A stretch of 62,281 nt of DNA, from contig CADCDW010000005.1 in assembly GCA_902800325.1 (NCBI GenBank), forward strand, positions 7,030 through 69,310, read 5' to 3'. This document shows positions 8,371 through 17,720 of this stretch, one piece after another (position 1 is the first letter of the stretch; the number at the start of each line of letters is the position of its first letter). A program made the position numbers and the translations under genes. The DNA comes from an uncultured Lachnospiraceae bacterium (GTDB taxonomy: Bacteria; Bacillota; Clostridia; Lachnospirales; Lachnospiraceae). The notes under the pieces were generated by a model. The model had not been told where the DNA came from. It saw only the letters and a list, made by a program, of their open reading frames with translations, and did not search any database.

Positions 8371-8454
8371 GTTCTTAGCGACATATTTTATGGTGTACGC
8401 ATAGCTCGCTGTCGCTCACGCTATGCTTAACACCAAAAATATGTCACTAAGAAC
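8371..8454. repeat. 84-bp near-palindrome carrying a dispersed GCATAGCGTGAGCG element
   Basis: GTTCTTAG at 8371 pairs with CTAAGAAC ending at 8454, and pairing continues inward through GACATATTTT/AAAATATGTC and GGTGT/ACACC with small mismatches. The centre is GCATAGCTCGCTGTCGCTCACGC-type sequence whose reverse complement recurs at 56411 and 56490. It lies between flgG and the FlgJ-like gene and could act as a processing or attenuation hairpin or be a mobile palindrome. Confidence 0.75.
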
Positions 8455-8472
8455 TATATAAGGAGAAAATAT

Positions 8473-8883
8473 ATGGATATAATAGGAACCACAGATTATT
8501 CTTCTATAATTAACAGTACACGTCAGTCAGACGTGGAAAAGACTTTTAAGCAAAAGGATAAGGTTCAGACCGATGAAGAGATGATGGAGGCCTGCAAACA
8601 GTTTGAAGCATATATGGTTGAGCAGGTTTATAAGTCTATGGAAAATACCATTATGAAGTCTGATGAAGAAGAAGGCGATTACGTCAAGATGTTTGGAGAT
8701 ATGAGGGTTCAGCAATATGCGCAGGCTGTAACCGATCAGGGCGGAGTAGGACTTGCCCGGCAGCTTTATGAGGCTATGAAAAGAAATATGCCTACCGTAG
8801 ATGCATCGGAGATTGAAGCATCATCTGAAATTTCCATAAAAGATGCTGAGTCAGCGGCTGAAAATATAGCTGTTAAAGAGTGA
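8473..8883 (+). CDS. flgJ: rod-binding protein, FlgJ N-terminal type
   Basis: 136 residues. The stretch MMEACKQFEAYMVEQVYKSM and DYVKMFGDMRVQQYAQAVTD, then QGGVGLARQLYEAMKRN, is the rod-binding domain (FlgJ N-terminal family) that caps the growing rod. The muramidase half of enterobacterial FlgJ is absent, as is usual in Firmicutes. AAGGAGAAA precedes the ATG. It completes the rod gene group begun at 6643, although the 84-bp palindrome lies between. Confidence 0.85.
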   Translation: MDIIGTTDYSSIINSTRQSDVEKTFKQKDKVQTDEEMMEACKQFEAYMVEQVYKSMENTIMKSDEEEGDYVKMFGDMRVQQYAQAVTDQGGVGLARQLYEAMKRNMPTVDASEIEASSEISIKDAESAAENIAVKE

Positions 8884-8966
8884 TGCAGAATAAAACTGTA
8901 AGATAAATCTAAGGGTTGACGCAACCGCCGGATGCAGTAGATTATAATAGAGATTAGAGACGGATT

Positions 8967-11282
8967 ATGACCAGAGAAGGAATTATTGAGAAAGTAATTT
9001 ATAAAAATGATGAAAATGGCTACGCCGTTTTTTCCGTCGAAGGAGAGGACGGCGAAGAAGTATTTGTAGGCACTCTTTTTGGTATAGGAGAGGGCCTTTA
9101 TATTATTGCAGAGGGAGATTATGTAAACCATCCGCAATACGATATACAGTTTAAATTTACAAGCTGTGAGATAAAGATGCCGGAGGATACGCTTGGGATA
9201 GAAAGATATCTTGCATCGGGTATAGTAAAAGGTATTGGTGAGGTACTTGCCAAAAGAATTGTTAAAAAATTCAAAGCAGATACACTTAGGATAATTGAAG
9301 AAGAACCTGAAAGACTTGCGGAGATAAGCGGTATATCTGAAAGAAAAGCAAGAAGTATAGCCGTTTCATATCAGGATAAGAAAGAGTTTCAGCATGTAAT
9401 CATATTTTTATCCGAATACGGAATATCAGTAAATCTTGCCATGAAGATATATAACGAATATGGCGACAGAGTTTATGAGATTTTACGTGGCAATCCGTAT
9501 AAAATAGCTGAGGATATAACGGGTGTTGGATTTAGAACGGCAGATGAAATTGCAAGAAGGATGGGCGTAGAGAGAAATTCTGAGTTCAGAATACGCTCGG
9601 CTATAATATACGTTTTAAATACTGCTATCGGTGACGGACATATGTATCTTCCGAAAGATGAAGTGATAAGAAGAACACTCCTCCTTACAAGAGAAAATGA
9701 CGGTATAAGCTATGAGGAAGAGTTTTCCTACGGCTATGCAGAGTATGAGAGCAATATAAGCGCTGCTACGGTTTTTGAAGAGGCGACCGAAATAATAGAA
9801 AACCAGTTGGTGGATCTTGTGATAGAAAGCAGGATAATAATAAAAAATGTAGATGGAACAGATGCAGTTTATCTTGCGTCCAATTACTATGTGGAGCTCA
9901 ATACGGCCAGGATGCTTTTGGATAAAAAACTCAGGTTTGAGATACCGGAGCATGAGCTTCTTGCTGCGCTTTCCATGATTGAAAAAGATATGGATATGAC
10001 ACTTGACGAGGTTCAAAGAGATGCAGTAAAAACTGCCATAACAGCAGGTGTTGCTGTTATAACCGGAGGACCGGGAACAGGTAAAACCACAATTATAGAT
10101 GCAATTATAAGATATTTTATAAAAAAAGGTATGGATATCAGGCTTTGTGCGCCTACAGGACGCGCAGCCAAGAGAATGACGGAATCTACCGGGCAGCCGG
10201 CAGAGACTATACACAGACTACTTGAGTTTTCGGGAATACCTGATGATAATGACAGAGAAGGTAAGGCTTTAACATTTGGAAAAAATGCTGATAATCCTCT
10301 GGAATGCGATGCGATTATAGTTGATGAAATGTCGATGGTTGACAGTTTTATTTTTTATTCGCTACTCAGCGCGGTTATGAATGGAACCAGGCTTATACTT
10401 GTCGGAGATATCAATCAGCTTCCGTCAGTTGGCGCAGGGAATGTATTAAAGGATATAATCAATTCCGATTGTTTTCCGGTTACAAGGCTTACCAAGATTT
10501 ACAGGCAGGAAAGCGGAAGCGACATAGTTTACAATGCTCACAGGATAAATCAGGGTGAACACATAGATATAACCAATAAAAATAAAGATTTCTTTTTTAT
10601 TCCAAGAAATAATGTAACGGCTATAACCAATGAAATTAAAGAGCTTATTACGAAAAATCTGCCGCCTTATCTGGGGATAACGCCTTTGGATATACAGGTG
10701 CTTACTCCTATGAAGAAAAATGAGGTTGGTGTAGAAAAGCTTAATATAAAGCTGCAAAGCTTCATCAATCCGGCGTCCTACGGGAAAGTTGAGATTGAAA
10801 GAAATGATGTCATTTTCAGAACCGGTGACAAGGTTATGCAGATAAAAAACAATTATAAGCTGGACTGGAAGATATATGGACAAAAAGGCTATGTAATAGA
10901 AGAAGGAGTGGGCGTATTTAACGGAGATATGGGCATTATAAGTGATATCAGCCACTTTGATGAAGAGGTAACGGTGCTGTTTGATGACGGAAGAACAGTG
11001 GTTTATCCATTTAACGGATTGTCAGAGCTGGAACATGCATTTGCCGTAACTATACATAAATCTCAGGGTAGCGAGTATCCGGTAGTTATCATACCTCTTT
11101 TAAGCGGACCGCCAAAGCTTCTAAACAGAAACCTTATATATACAGCTATAACCAGAGCCAAACGTATGGTTATCATAGTAGGAAATCTTAATCTTGTAAA
11201 TCAGATGATAGACAATAAAGAAGAGCAAAAAAGATATACGACACTTATGGTAAGACTTCAGGAGGTTATGGAAGGCTTGTAG
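8967..11282 (+). CDS. recD2: RecD2-type SF1B DNA helicase
   Basis: 771 residues, normal for RecD2. An N-terminal OB-like segment (IEKVIYKNDENGYAVFSVEG) is followed by tandem helix-hairpin-helix segments (VKGIGEVLAKRIVKKF; ISGISERKARSI; ITGVGFRTADEIARRMG). The helicase core has Walker A GGPGTGKTT near residue 366, Walker B VDEMSMVD near 451, LVGDINQLPSVGAGNVLKD, and the C-terminal motif AFAVTIHKSQGSEYPVVIIP. It unwinds DNA 5'-3' in repair. The ribosome site is weak (GAGACGGATT). A TTGACG box at 8916 and TATAAT at 8943 suggest its own promoter, but their spacing of about 21 nt is too long to be convincing. The last 9 codons are duplicated downstream. Confidence 0.92.
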   Translation: MTREGIIEKVIYKNDENGYAVFSVEGEDGEEVFVGTLFGIGEGLYIIAEGDYVNHPQYDIQFKFTSCEIKMPEDTLGIERYLASGIVKGIGEVLAKRIVKKFKADTLRIIEEEPERLAEISGISERKARSIAVSYQDKKEFQHVIIFLSEYGISVNLAMKIYNEYGDRVYEILRGNPYKIAEDITGVGFRTADEIARRMGVERNSEFRIRSAIIYVLNTAIGDGHMYLPKDEVIRRTLLLTRENDGISYEEEFSYGYAEYESNISAATVFEEATEIIENQLVDLVIESRIIIKNVDGTDAVYLASNYYVELNTARMLLDKKLRFEIPEHELLAALSMIEKDMDMTLDEVQRDAVKTAITAGVAVITGGPGTGKTTIIDAIIRYFIKKGMDIRLCAPTGRAAKRMTESTGQPAETIHRLLEFSGIPDDNDREGKALTFGKNADNPLECDAIIVDEMSMVDSFIFYSLLSAVMNGTRLILVGDINQLPSVGAGNVLKDIINSDCFPVTRLTKIYRQESGSDIVYNAHRINQGEHIDITNKNKDFFFIPRNNVTAITNEIKELITKNLPPYLGITPLDIQVLTPMKKNEVGVEKLNIKLQSFINPASYGKVEIERNDVIFRTGDKVMQIKNNYKLDWKIYGQKGYVIEEGVGVFNGDMGIISDISHFDEEVTVLFDDGRTVVYPFNGLSELEHAFAVTIHKSQGSEYPVVIIPLLSGPPKLLNRNLIYTAITRAKRMVIIVGNLNLVNQMIDNKEEQKRYTTLMVRLQEVMEGL

Positions 11283-11364
11283 AATTCAGGAGATTATGGA
11301 GGGTCTGTAGACTTCAGGGGGTTATGGAGGACCTGTAGACTTCAGGGGGTTATGGAAGGCTTGT
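11253..11364. repeat. 28-bp tandem duplication of the recD2 3' end
   Basis: Four contiguous 28-bp units start at 11253, 11281, 11309 and 11337. The first is the final part of recD2 including the first base of its stop; the other three are untranslated, slightly diverged copies of AGACTTCAGG-G/A-GGTTATGG. The fourth matches the first most closely. Confidence 0.85.
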
Positions 11365-11420
11365 AATAAACGGATGACCGGGATTTCAGAAATAATTAAA
11401 ACAGGAAATGATATATTTAT

Positions 11421-12170
11421 ATGAAAAGAAAAAAATACGCAACAAAAATCAAAAAAATAAAATTAATAATAAGTAGGTTAAGAACACTCTTTTTTCCGCC
11501 TGTCTGTCCTTTGTGCGAGGAGGTTTTAAGAGGAACAGAAACCAGGATATGTGACCTGTGCCGGACGAAAATCACATATCTTACCGAACCGGTATGTCTT
11601 AGGTGTGGCAAGGAGATTGATGATACGGAAAAAGAATATTGTGATGATTGTAAAAACAAGCCAAAGAGTTATATAAAAGGCTTTCCGGCCATGAGATACA
11701 GGGAGCCGGTCAGGAGAAGTATAGTAAATTTTAAGTATCATAATAAAAAGTCCTATGCCAAAAGCTTTGCATATGAGATAATAAAAGCGCATGGAAAAGA
11801 TATAATGAAGGTATCTCCGGAAGTGCTTATACCTGTTCCGGTACACAAAAGCAAATTGGAAAAAAGAGGTTACAATCAGGCAGAGGTTTTGGCAAGAAGT
11901 ATCGGGGCGTATTTAGATATACCGGTTGAAGGTACTGTCTTAAAAAGAACAATCAACACAACACCACAGAAGCTTCTTGATAATGAGGAAAGACAAAAAA
12001 ATCTTGAAAGAGCTTTTATAACGGACAAAAAACAGTTACAATATAAGAAGGTTATGCTGGTAGACGATATATATACGACCGGTTCGACCATAGAAGCCTG
12101 CACCAAAGCACTCAGGGCAGCAGGAGTCAAAGAAGTATATTATACAAGTATATGTATAGGAAAAGACTAA
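11421..12170 (+). CDS. comFC: ComFC-like phosphoribosyltransferase-fold protein
   Basis: 249 residues. Four Cys pairs (C29/C32, C44/C47, C59/C62, C74/C77) form the double zinc-ribbon typical of ComFC/ComF family N-termini. The C-terminal PRTase domain has the PRPP-binding motif VMLVDDIYTTGST (about 211-223) and the RGYNQAEVLARS segment. ComFC supports DNA uptake in competent Bacillus; the exact reaction is unsettled. In Bacillus comFC directly precedes yvyF-flgM, and the same order is kept here. No good ribosome site is visible: AGGAAATG lies 13 nt upstream of the chosen ATG. Confidence 0.88.
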   Translation: MKRKKYATKIKKIKLIISRLRTLFFPPVCPLCEEVLRGTETRICDLCRTKITYLTEPVCLRCGKEIDDTEKEYCDDCKNKPKSYIKGFPAMRYREPVRRSIVNFKYHNKKSYAKSFAYEIIKAHGKDIMKVSPEVLIPVPVHKSKLEKRGYNQAEVLARSIGAYLDIPVEGTVLKRTINTTPQKLLDNEERQKNLERAFITDKKQLQYKKVMLVDDIYTTGSTIEACTKALRAAGVKEVYYTSICIGKD

Positions 12171-12280
12171 GGTTTTTGGGGTTGCGAAAATTGCGTTGGC
12201 AATGAAGCAATCCGTATGTCATATGGTGTCAGAAGATAATTTTGACACAGCATCATAATATTTTATAGGAGGGCTATGCC

Positions 12281-12673
12281 ATGGAAGTTATGAATTGTAT
12301 GAGATGTAAAAGACTGTTTAACTGGGTTACAGGTGAAAAAATCTGTTCAAACTGCAAGAAGGAGCTTGAAGAAAAGTTTCAGGAGGTAAAGCAGTACATA
12401 AAGGATAATCCGGGCAATAATATCAACAAGGTTTCAGAAGAATGCGATGTACCCGTAAAACAGATTAAAAAATGGGTAAGAGAGGAAAGACTGTCATTTA
12501 CCGATGACTCACTTGTAGGACTTACCTGCGAAAGATGCGGAGCCATGATACACAGCGGAAAATTCTGTGCACAGTGCGCCGGAACTTTGGAAAACTCGCT
12601 TAACGGACTCTATCAGGCAGCTCATCAGGCACCTAAGAAGTCAGGTGCGGGCAAGATGAGATTCCTTGAATAA
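12281..12673 (+). CDS. yvyF: YvyF-like flagellar operon protein (TIGR03826 type)
   Basis: 130 residues. An N-terminal zinc-ribbon-like set CMRC...CSNC (residues 6-25) is followed by a helical segment with a winged-helix look (NNINKVSEECDVPVKQIKKW) and a second Cys set CERCG...CAQC (about 86-103). This matches the small protein between comFC and flgM in Bacillus and Clostridia. Its function is not established; MerR-like or zinc-ribbon regulator is a guess. AGGAGGG is 8 nt upstream of the ATG. Confidence 0.85.
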   Translation: MEVMNCMRCKRLFNWVTGEKICSNCKKELEEKFQEVKQYIKDNPGNNINKVSEECDVPVKQIKKWVREERLSFTDDSLVGLTCERCGAMIHSGKFCAQCAGTLENSLNGLYQAAHQAPKKSGAGKMRFLE

Positions 12674-12796
12674 TCACGTTTTTGTTTTTTGAAAGATAAA
12701 ATTACGACAGATAAGATAAATTACGGCGATTATACAGATATTACATGTGTTGGATAAAAAATTCATTTTAGAGGTTATATTATAAAAAATATGTCC

Positions 12797-12842
12797 GATA
12801 AAATTATTGAAGAAATTTTTACGGATAGATAATAATCTTATC
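12797..12842 (+). promoter_or_regulatory. possible sigma-A promoter upstream of flgM
   Basis: TTGAAG and TAATAA separated by 17 nt lie in the 215-bp gap before flgM. The -10 is imperfect, and no sigma-D box is visible here. Confidence 0.35.
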
Positions 12843-12888
12843 CACAGGCTTACAATATATAAGCAATACGTTATTAGGAGGGATAGTT

Positions 12889-13176
12889 ATGCGTATAGGT
12901 ACATTAGGTAGTATTAATCAGATTTATAGCGCAACCGGGCTTAATAAATCCAAATATACTAACAGTACCGGAAATGCAAGCTTCAAGGATGAGGTCTTGT
13001 TTTCAAGCTTAGGCAAGGATATGCAGGTGGCTAAAAATGCTCTTATGTCTACACCTGATGTAAGAGAAAACTTAGTATCTGATATCAAGTCAAGGATGGA
13101 TGCCGGCACATATGAAGTAAGTAATGAGGATTTTGCATCTAAGCTTATGAGTGCATTTGCAGGTAAGGCGATTTAA
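12889..13176 (+). CDS. flgM: anti-sigma-D factor FlgM
   Basis: 95 residues. The N-terminal half is polar and probably disordered; the C-terminal half has the FlgM helices, DVRENLVSDIKSRMDAGTYE and VSNEDFASKLMSAF, that bind the flagellar sigma factor. FlgM holds sigma-D inactive until the hook is complete. AGGAGGG precedes the ATG. It opens the flgM-flgN-flgK-flgK-flgL series. Confidence 0.9.
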   Translation: MRIGTLGSINQIYSATGLNKSKYTNSTGNASFKDEVLFSSLGKDMQVAKNALMSTPDVRENLVSDIKSRMDAGTYEVSNEDFASKLMSAFAGKAI

Positions 13177-13253
13177 GCAGGCGCGATTTCTTTAAATAAG
13201 GATTAAATGCAGGCTTATAAGTCGCCTTAAGAAAATCAGGAAAAGGAGTTTTT

Positions 13254-13784
13254 ATGGCAAGCTTAATTGAGAATCTAATTGAAGAACTTAATCAGGAGTA
13301 TGCTATATATGAAGAACTCCTTGTGGTTTCGAGAGAAAAAACATCAGCTATCGTGTCCAACAGTTTGGACAGATTGAGAGAAACGACCGATAAGGAACAG
13401 CTTTATGTGGATGTTCTGACAGGTCTTGAAAACAAAAGAAGAAGTACTATGGGTAACATAGCTACGGTTATCAATAAGAGCAAGGCAGATATTAAGATAA
13501 CGGATATCATAAGCTTTCTTGATGGCCAGACAGAGTTTCAGGAACCGCTTATGATAATAAATGAAAAGCTTGCCAGGATAGCTAAACAGCTTCGTGAGGT
13601 TAATGGTCATAATCAGAATCTTATACAGGAATCCCTGTCTATGATAGAGTATAATATTAATCTTATTCAGAATTTCAGCAGAGCACCTGAAACAGCAGAA
13701 TATTCGAAGGATATGTTTAAAAAAGGCGGCTATTCGGGAGCAGGAGCTATAGAACAGCCGGGCAAGTTTGATACATCGCAGTAA
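13254..13784 (+). CDS. flgN: FlgN-family export chaperone
   Basis: 176 residues, mostly helical. IENLIEELNQEYAIYEELLV at the start and the E-K-x-x-A pattern (VVSREKTSAIVSNSLDRLRE) are typical FlgN. It should bind the C-termini of the hook-junction proteins before export. AAAAGGAG precedes the ATG and the gene lies directly before two flgK genes, the expected clients. Confidence 0.85.
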   Translation: MASLIENLIEELNQEYAIYEELLVVSREKTSAIVSNSLDRLRETTDKEQLYVDVLTGLENKRRSTMGNIATVINKSKADIKITDIISFLDGQTEFQEPLMIINEKLARIAKQLREVNGHNQNLIQESLSMIEYNINLIQNFSRAPETAEYSKDMFKKGGYSGAGAIEQPGKFDTSQ

Positions 13785-13863
13785 ATCGGAGATCGAAAAG
13801 TCACGGACTTTATGTTGCCGGGAGAAGCGGTAAGAATAATAATCGGGAAAGGAAGTTGAGCAT

Positions 13864-15696
13864 ATGGCAGGAACTATGGGAAGACTGTCGGTAGGTACAA
13901 CAGCATTACAGACAAGTCAGTATGCGCTTAACGCAACAGCACACAACTTAACAAATACTCAGACTGACGGCTATAGCAGACAGCAGGTTATGCTCACTGA
14001 CAGAACCTACAATACCATCGGTAATGATTATAAGGTTCAAAAGGCCGGACTTGGTGTTATAACAGCAGAAGTAAGGCAGGTAAGAGATACATTTGCAGAT
14101 GCGGCATACAGAAGCGAGATAGGACGCATGAATTACTATAAGGCTGAGTATGAAGCAGTATCAGAGATAGAAAATTATTTTGGAAAATTAGACGTTGTTA
14201 ATCAGAATGACAGCAACGATTTCAATACAGTTCTTAATGATTTCTGGGAATCGCTCCAGGAACTTCAAAAAGAACCAAACAGTATAGTAACCAGAAGTTC
14301 ATTTATAGCAACTGCACAGCATTTCCTCGACAGATCCAAGGAGATAAGAAGCAGTCTTATAGAGTATCAGAGAAACTTAAATGTAGAGATTAAAGATCAG
14401 ATAACACGTATAAATGAGCTTGCAAAGACAATTAGGGAATTAAACGAAAACATTCTTAGTGCGGAATCCTCCAAGCTGGAGAATGCAAATGACTATAGAG
14501 ACGCGAGAAACTTAGCGGTAGATGAGCTGTGTGGTCTTGTCGATACAGAAGTTTTAAATAATGTCGACGGAACCATAGAGGTTTATATCGAGGGAAGATG
14601 TCTTGTTACAAGAGGAAAAACCTATGATATAGAGGCGGTTAAGGTTGCCGAGAGTGAAACATACCAGAACAATTACGGTTTCACATCAGATTCAACGGAT
14701 TTTCTCATGCCGGTGTGGAAGGATGACCAGCATGCATTATTTAACATAGACAGAGTTCCGAATGCCAACAATAATACTGATATAGGTTCTTTAAAAGGGC
14801 TTATGATGTCGAGAGGTTACTTTGTAAGTAAATATACGGATGTACCCCAAAGACCTGATAAACCTCTTGAGGAGGATTATACTGATCCTGCACAGTATGC
14901 AGACGATATGGCACAGTACGAGGCGGACCATCAGCAGTACCTTATAGATTTGGATTATTTCAATACATATGTTGAGCCATACACCGTTACAAACCTTATG
15001 GCACAGTTTGATGTTCTTATCAATGCCATGGCGACAGGTATAAATGACATCCTGTGTCCTAACAAGGAGGTAACTCTTGCGGACGGAACGACGGTAAATA
15101 TTTTTGATGAAGAAGCAGCCGGTATCGGTATGGGTATGGGCAATGAGTACGGCGGAACGGAATTATTTGTAAGGATAAACCAGCCAAGGTACACGGAGCA
15201 GACACTTACCCTTGCAGATGGAACAACAGGAACATTTAAGGTATATAATGAAGAAGATAAAGACAGCTTTTATTCACTATATACCATAGGCAATATGGAT
15301 ATAAATATGGAGCTTGCACAGAACCCTTCACTTCTTCCGCTTTCGAGAAATACGGGAGAAGAGGCACAGGATGTGGCAGATAATCTGCTTAGACTCTGGG
15401 ACAAAAAATTTGCAACAGTAAGTCCGAACTCGTTGGTTGAGTGTAACTTCAAGGACTATTTTGCAGGTGCGATAGATGAGCTTTCAGACAGAGGCTATAC
15501 TTATAACGCCATGGCCGAAACCCAGCAGCAGACAGTAAATGATTTGGATAACTTAAGGCAGCAGGTGGTTGGAGTTTCATCGGACGAAGAATTATCAAAC
15601 CTTATAAAATTCCAGCACGCATACAATGCAGCTTCAAGATATATAACGACAGTAGCAGAGATGATAGAACATTTGATAAATACGCTTGGTATGTAA
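13864..15696 (+). CDS. flgK: hook-associated protein 1 (FlgK), first copy
   Basis: 610 residues. The N-terminus (GRLSVGTTALQTSQYALNAT; HNLTNTQTDGYSRQQV) and C-terminus (EELSNLIKFQHAYNAASRYI) are those of FlgK, the first hook-filament junction protein. The middle includes an acidic, tyrosine-rich stretch (about 325-360, DYTDPAQYADDMAQYEADHQ) not seen in the second copy. AAAGGAAG precedes the ATG. It is followed after 18 bp by a second flgK, making a tandem pair. Confidence 0.9.
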   Translation: MAGTMGRLSVGTTALQTSQYALNATAHNLTNTQTDGYSRQQVMLTDRTYNTIGNDYKVQKAGLGVITAEVRQVRDTFADAAYRSEIGRMNYYKAEYEAVSEIENYFGKLDVVNQNDSNDFNTVLNDFWESLQELQKEPNSIVTRSSFIATAQHFLDRSKEIRSSLIEYQRNLNVEIKDQITRINELAKTIRELNENILSAESSKLENANDYRDARNLAVDELCGLVDTEVLNNVDGTIEVYIEGRCLVTRGKTYDIEAVKVAESETYQNNYGFTSDSTDFLMPVWKDDQHALFNIDRVPNANNNTDIGSLKGLMMSRGYFVSKYTDVPQRPDKPLEEDYTDPAQYADDMAQYEADHQQYLIDLDYFNTYVEPYTVTNLMAQFDVLINAMATGINDILCPNKEVTLADGTTVNIFDEEAAGIGMGMGNEYGGTELFVRINQPRYTEQTLTLADGTTGTFKVYNEEDKDSFYSLYTIGNMDINMELAQNPSLLPLSRNTGEEAQDVADNLLRLWDKKFATVSPNSLVECNFKDYFAGAIDELSDRGYTYNAMAETQQQTVNDLDNLRQQVVGVSSDEELSNLIKFQHAYNAASRYITTVAEMIEHLINTLGM

Positions 15697-15714
15697 CAGA
15701 TAGGGGTGATTTAG

Positions 15715-17583
15715 ATGCCATCAACATTCTTGGGATTAAATACAGGCTTGTCGGGATTGAACTATTTCCAGACAGCACTCAATACAACTTCACACAACGT
15801 ATCCAATGCCAATACAAAGGGTTATTCCAGGCAGCAGGTTAATGCATCGGCATCACAGGCACTTAGTATCGCAGCATCTTATGGTATGATGGGTACCGGT
15901 GTTACTGCCAATAGCGTAGACAGGTTAAGAAACGAGTATTACGATACCAAGTATTGGAATACGACTTCAAAATACAGTGAGTACGCTGCCGAAGAAGAAA
16001 ATTTAAAGCAGCTTGAAACCTATATGAATGAGATGACAGGCAATGCAGGTTACTCTGAGTGGTTAAACAGATTTTCAGATGCACTTCAGGATTTATCAGA
16101 CAATCCTTCGGATTATACAGCAAGAATCGGATTTACCAATACCGTAGATTCATTTACCGATATGGTTAATGAGCTTGCAAACAACTTTCAGAACTCACAA
16201 AAATCCATAAATGATGAGATAGAGCTCGGTGTCAGTGAGATTAACTCACTTGCAAAGCAGATATATGAACTTACCCAGCAGATCATAACTATAGAGTTAC
16301 GCGGCGGAAGTGCCAATGACCTTCGTGACCAGAGAGGCGTATGTATAGATACTCTCGCTGAGTATGTAGATGTGGACGTGGAAGAGCGCTCAATTATGTT
16401 CGGTACAGGTCTTGATGCTGTAGCATCGGATGCAAAGGCTATGAGTATAAGAATAAATGGTAACATACTTGTTGATGAGATGGGATATCATGAGCTCATG
16501 GTAGTACCAAGGGAAGAAAGAGTAAATCAGAGTGATGTAGACGGTTTGGTAGATATAGCATGGAAAAATGCCGATAGCACTCCGGGAGAAAAATTCCAGA
16601 TAACAAGGACAACAGGTAAGCTTAACGGCTTATTTAACATAAGAGACGGTAACAATGGCGAGATATTTAAGGGAACCATAACTGCCAAGACTGATTCACC
16701 GGCGACAGTTTCCATAGAACTTCCAAGGTCGATAAATGTATATAAGTTAAATGTACCTACACAGGGCGTGATTAACTTAAACGGAAGAGAATATATATAT
16801 GACGGCTGGACTGCAGAGTATGATGAAGATGACAACTTAAACAACTTTACATTCCAGAACATGACTATGATAGATAAAAGCGGGGCTGAGGTTACGGCAA
16901 TTATACTTGATTCTGTTGTAGGAACAACCGCACAGATGGGCGAGTATAACGCAACCAAAGGTATACCATACTATCAGGCGAGATTAAATGAGATGGTAAG
17001 AACTTTCTCGGAATATATGAACAAGCATACAACTTCAGGTGTTGATTCTGAAGGAAATGACGGACTTGACATGTTTACTGCAGTTGATCCTTATGGCAAG
17101 GATTATATTTTAAAGGACACAATGCTTGGTTCGGGCACACTCAATTCAACAGATTCAAGCTACTACAAGCTTACGGCGCTTAATTGGGAGCTTAACTCCG
17201 ACTGGCAAAATGATCCGGGTAAGGTAGTAGTATCTTACAAAGAAGACATAGAACAGGGTGATATCGAAAGGAGACCTATAGTTGACGCTATTACATACGG
17301 TCTTACAGATATGAAGATGTTCCAGCAAGGCTCGATATCTCAATATATGCAATCCGTAACTACAAATCTTGCTGTAGATATCTCCAAAATGAGTGCATTT
17401 ACCAATAATCAGGATGATATAAAATATATCATCAATAACCAGAGACTTTCTATATCAGGTGTAGATTCAAATGAAGAGGCATCGGAGCTTGTAAAATTTG
17501 AGAACCTGTATAATCTTGCTTCCAAGGTTATATCAGTATTAAATGAAGTATATAACAAGCTTATCAACGATACGGGAAGATAG
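15715..17583 (+). CDS. flgK: hook-associated protein 1 (FlgK), second copy
   Basis: 622 residues. N-terminus STFLGLNTGLSGLNYFQTAL with HNVSNANTKGYSRQQVNAS and C-terminus EASELVKFENLYNLASKVIS are nearer to textbook FlgK than the first copy. The variable middle domains of the two proteins differ. TAGGGGTG lies 8 nt upstream. Either one copy is a specialised junction subunit or the hook-filament junction is heteromeric. Confidence 0.9.
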   Translation: MPSTFLGLNTGLSGLNYFQTALNTTSHNVSNANTKGYSRQQVNASASQALSIAASYGMMGTGVTANSVDRLRNEYYDTKYWNTTSKYSEYAAEEENLKQLETYMNEMTGNAGYSEWLNRFSDALQDLSDNPSDYTARIGFTNTVDSFTDMVNELANNFQNSQKSINDEIELGVSEINSLAKQIYELTQQIITIELRGGSANDLRDQRGVCIDTLAEYVDVDVEERSIMFGTGLDAVASDAKAMSIRINGNILVDEMGYHELMVVPREERVNQSDVDGLVDIAWKNADSTPGEKFQITRTTGKLNGLFNIRDGNNGEIFKGTITAKTDSPATVSIELPRSINVYKLNVPTQGVINLNGREYIYDGWTAEYDEDDNLNNFTFQNMTMIDKSGAEVTAIILDSVVGTTAQMGEYNATKGIPYYQARLNEMVRTFSEYMNKHTTSGVDSEGNDGLDMFTAVDPYGKDYILKDTMLGSGTLNSTDSSYYKLTALNWELNSDWQNDPGKVVVSYKEDIEQGDIERRPIVDAITYGLTDMKMFQQGSISQYMQSVTTNLAVDISKMSAFTNNQDDIKYIINNQRLSISGVDSNEEASELVKFENLYNLASKVISVLNEVYNKLINDTGR

Positions 17584-17644
17584 TAAGTAAGTTATAGGAA
17601 AAAGATATTGATGCCTAAGACGTATATAAAAGTCAAAAGATAGT

Positions 17645-17671
17645 TATCTCGGTGCATGGGAACGCCGATAA
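17645..17671 (+). promoter_or_regulatory. possible sigma-D promoter before flgL
   Basis: A perfect sigma-D type -10, GCCGATAA, lies at 17664-17671, 50 bp upstream of flgL. The position 15 nt further up reads TATC rather than TAAA, so the -35 is poor. Confidence 0.35.
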
Positions 17672-17720
17672 ACTAATCAAGAGGCAGGCGCAAACGTGCA
17701 GGATAACAGGAGGTATTATT

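Noticed and set aside
15715-17583. Second FlgK as a misread FlgL or FlgE
   Set aside because: Its N- and C-terminal motifs and length are those of FlgK, and FlgL follows separately.
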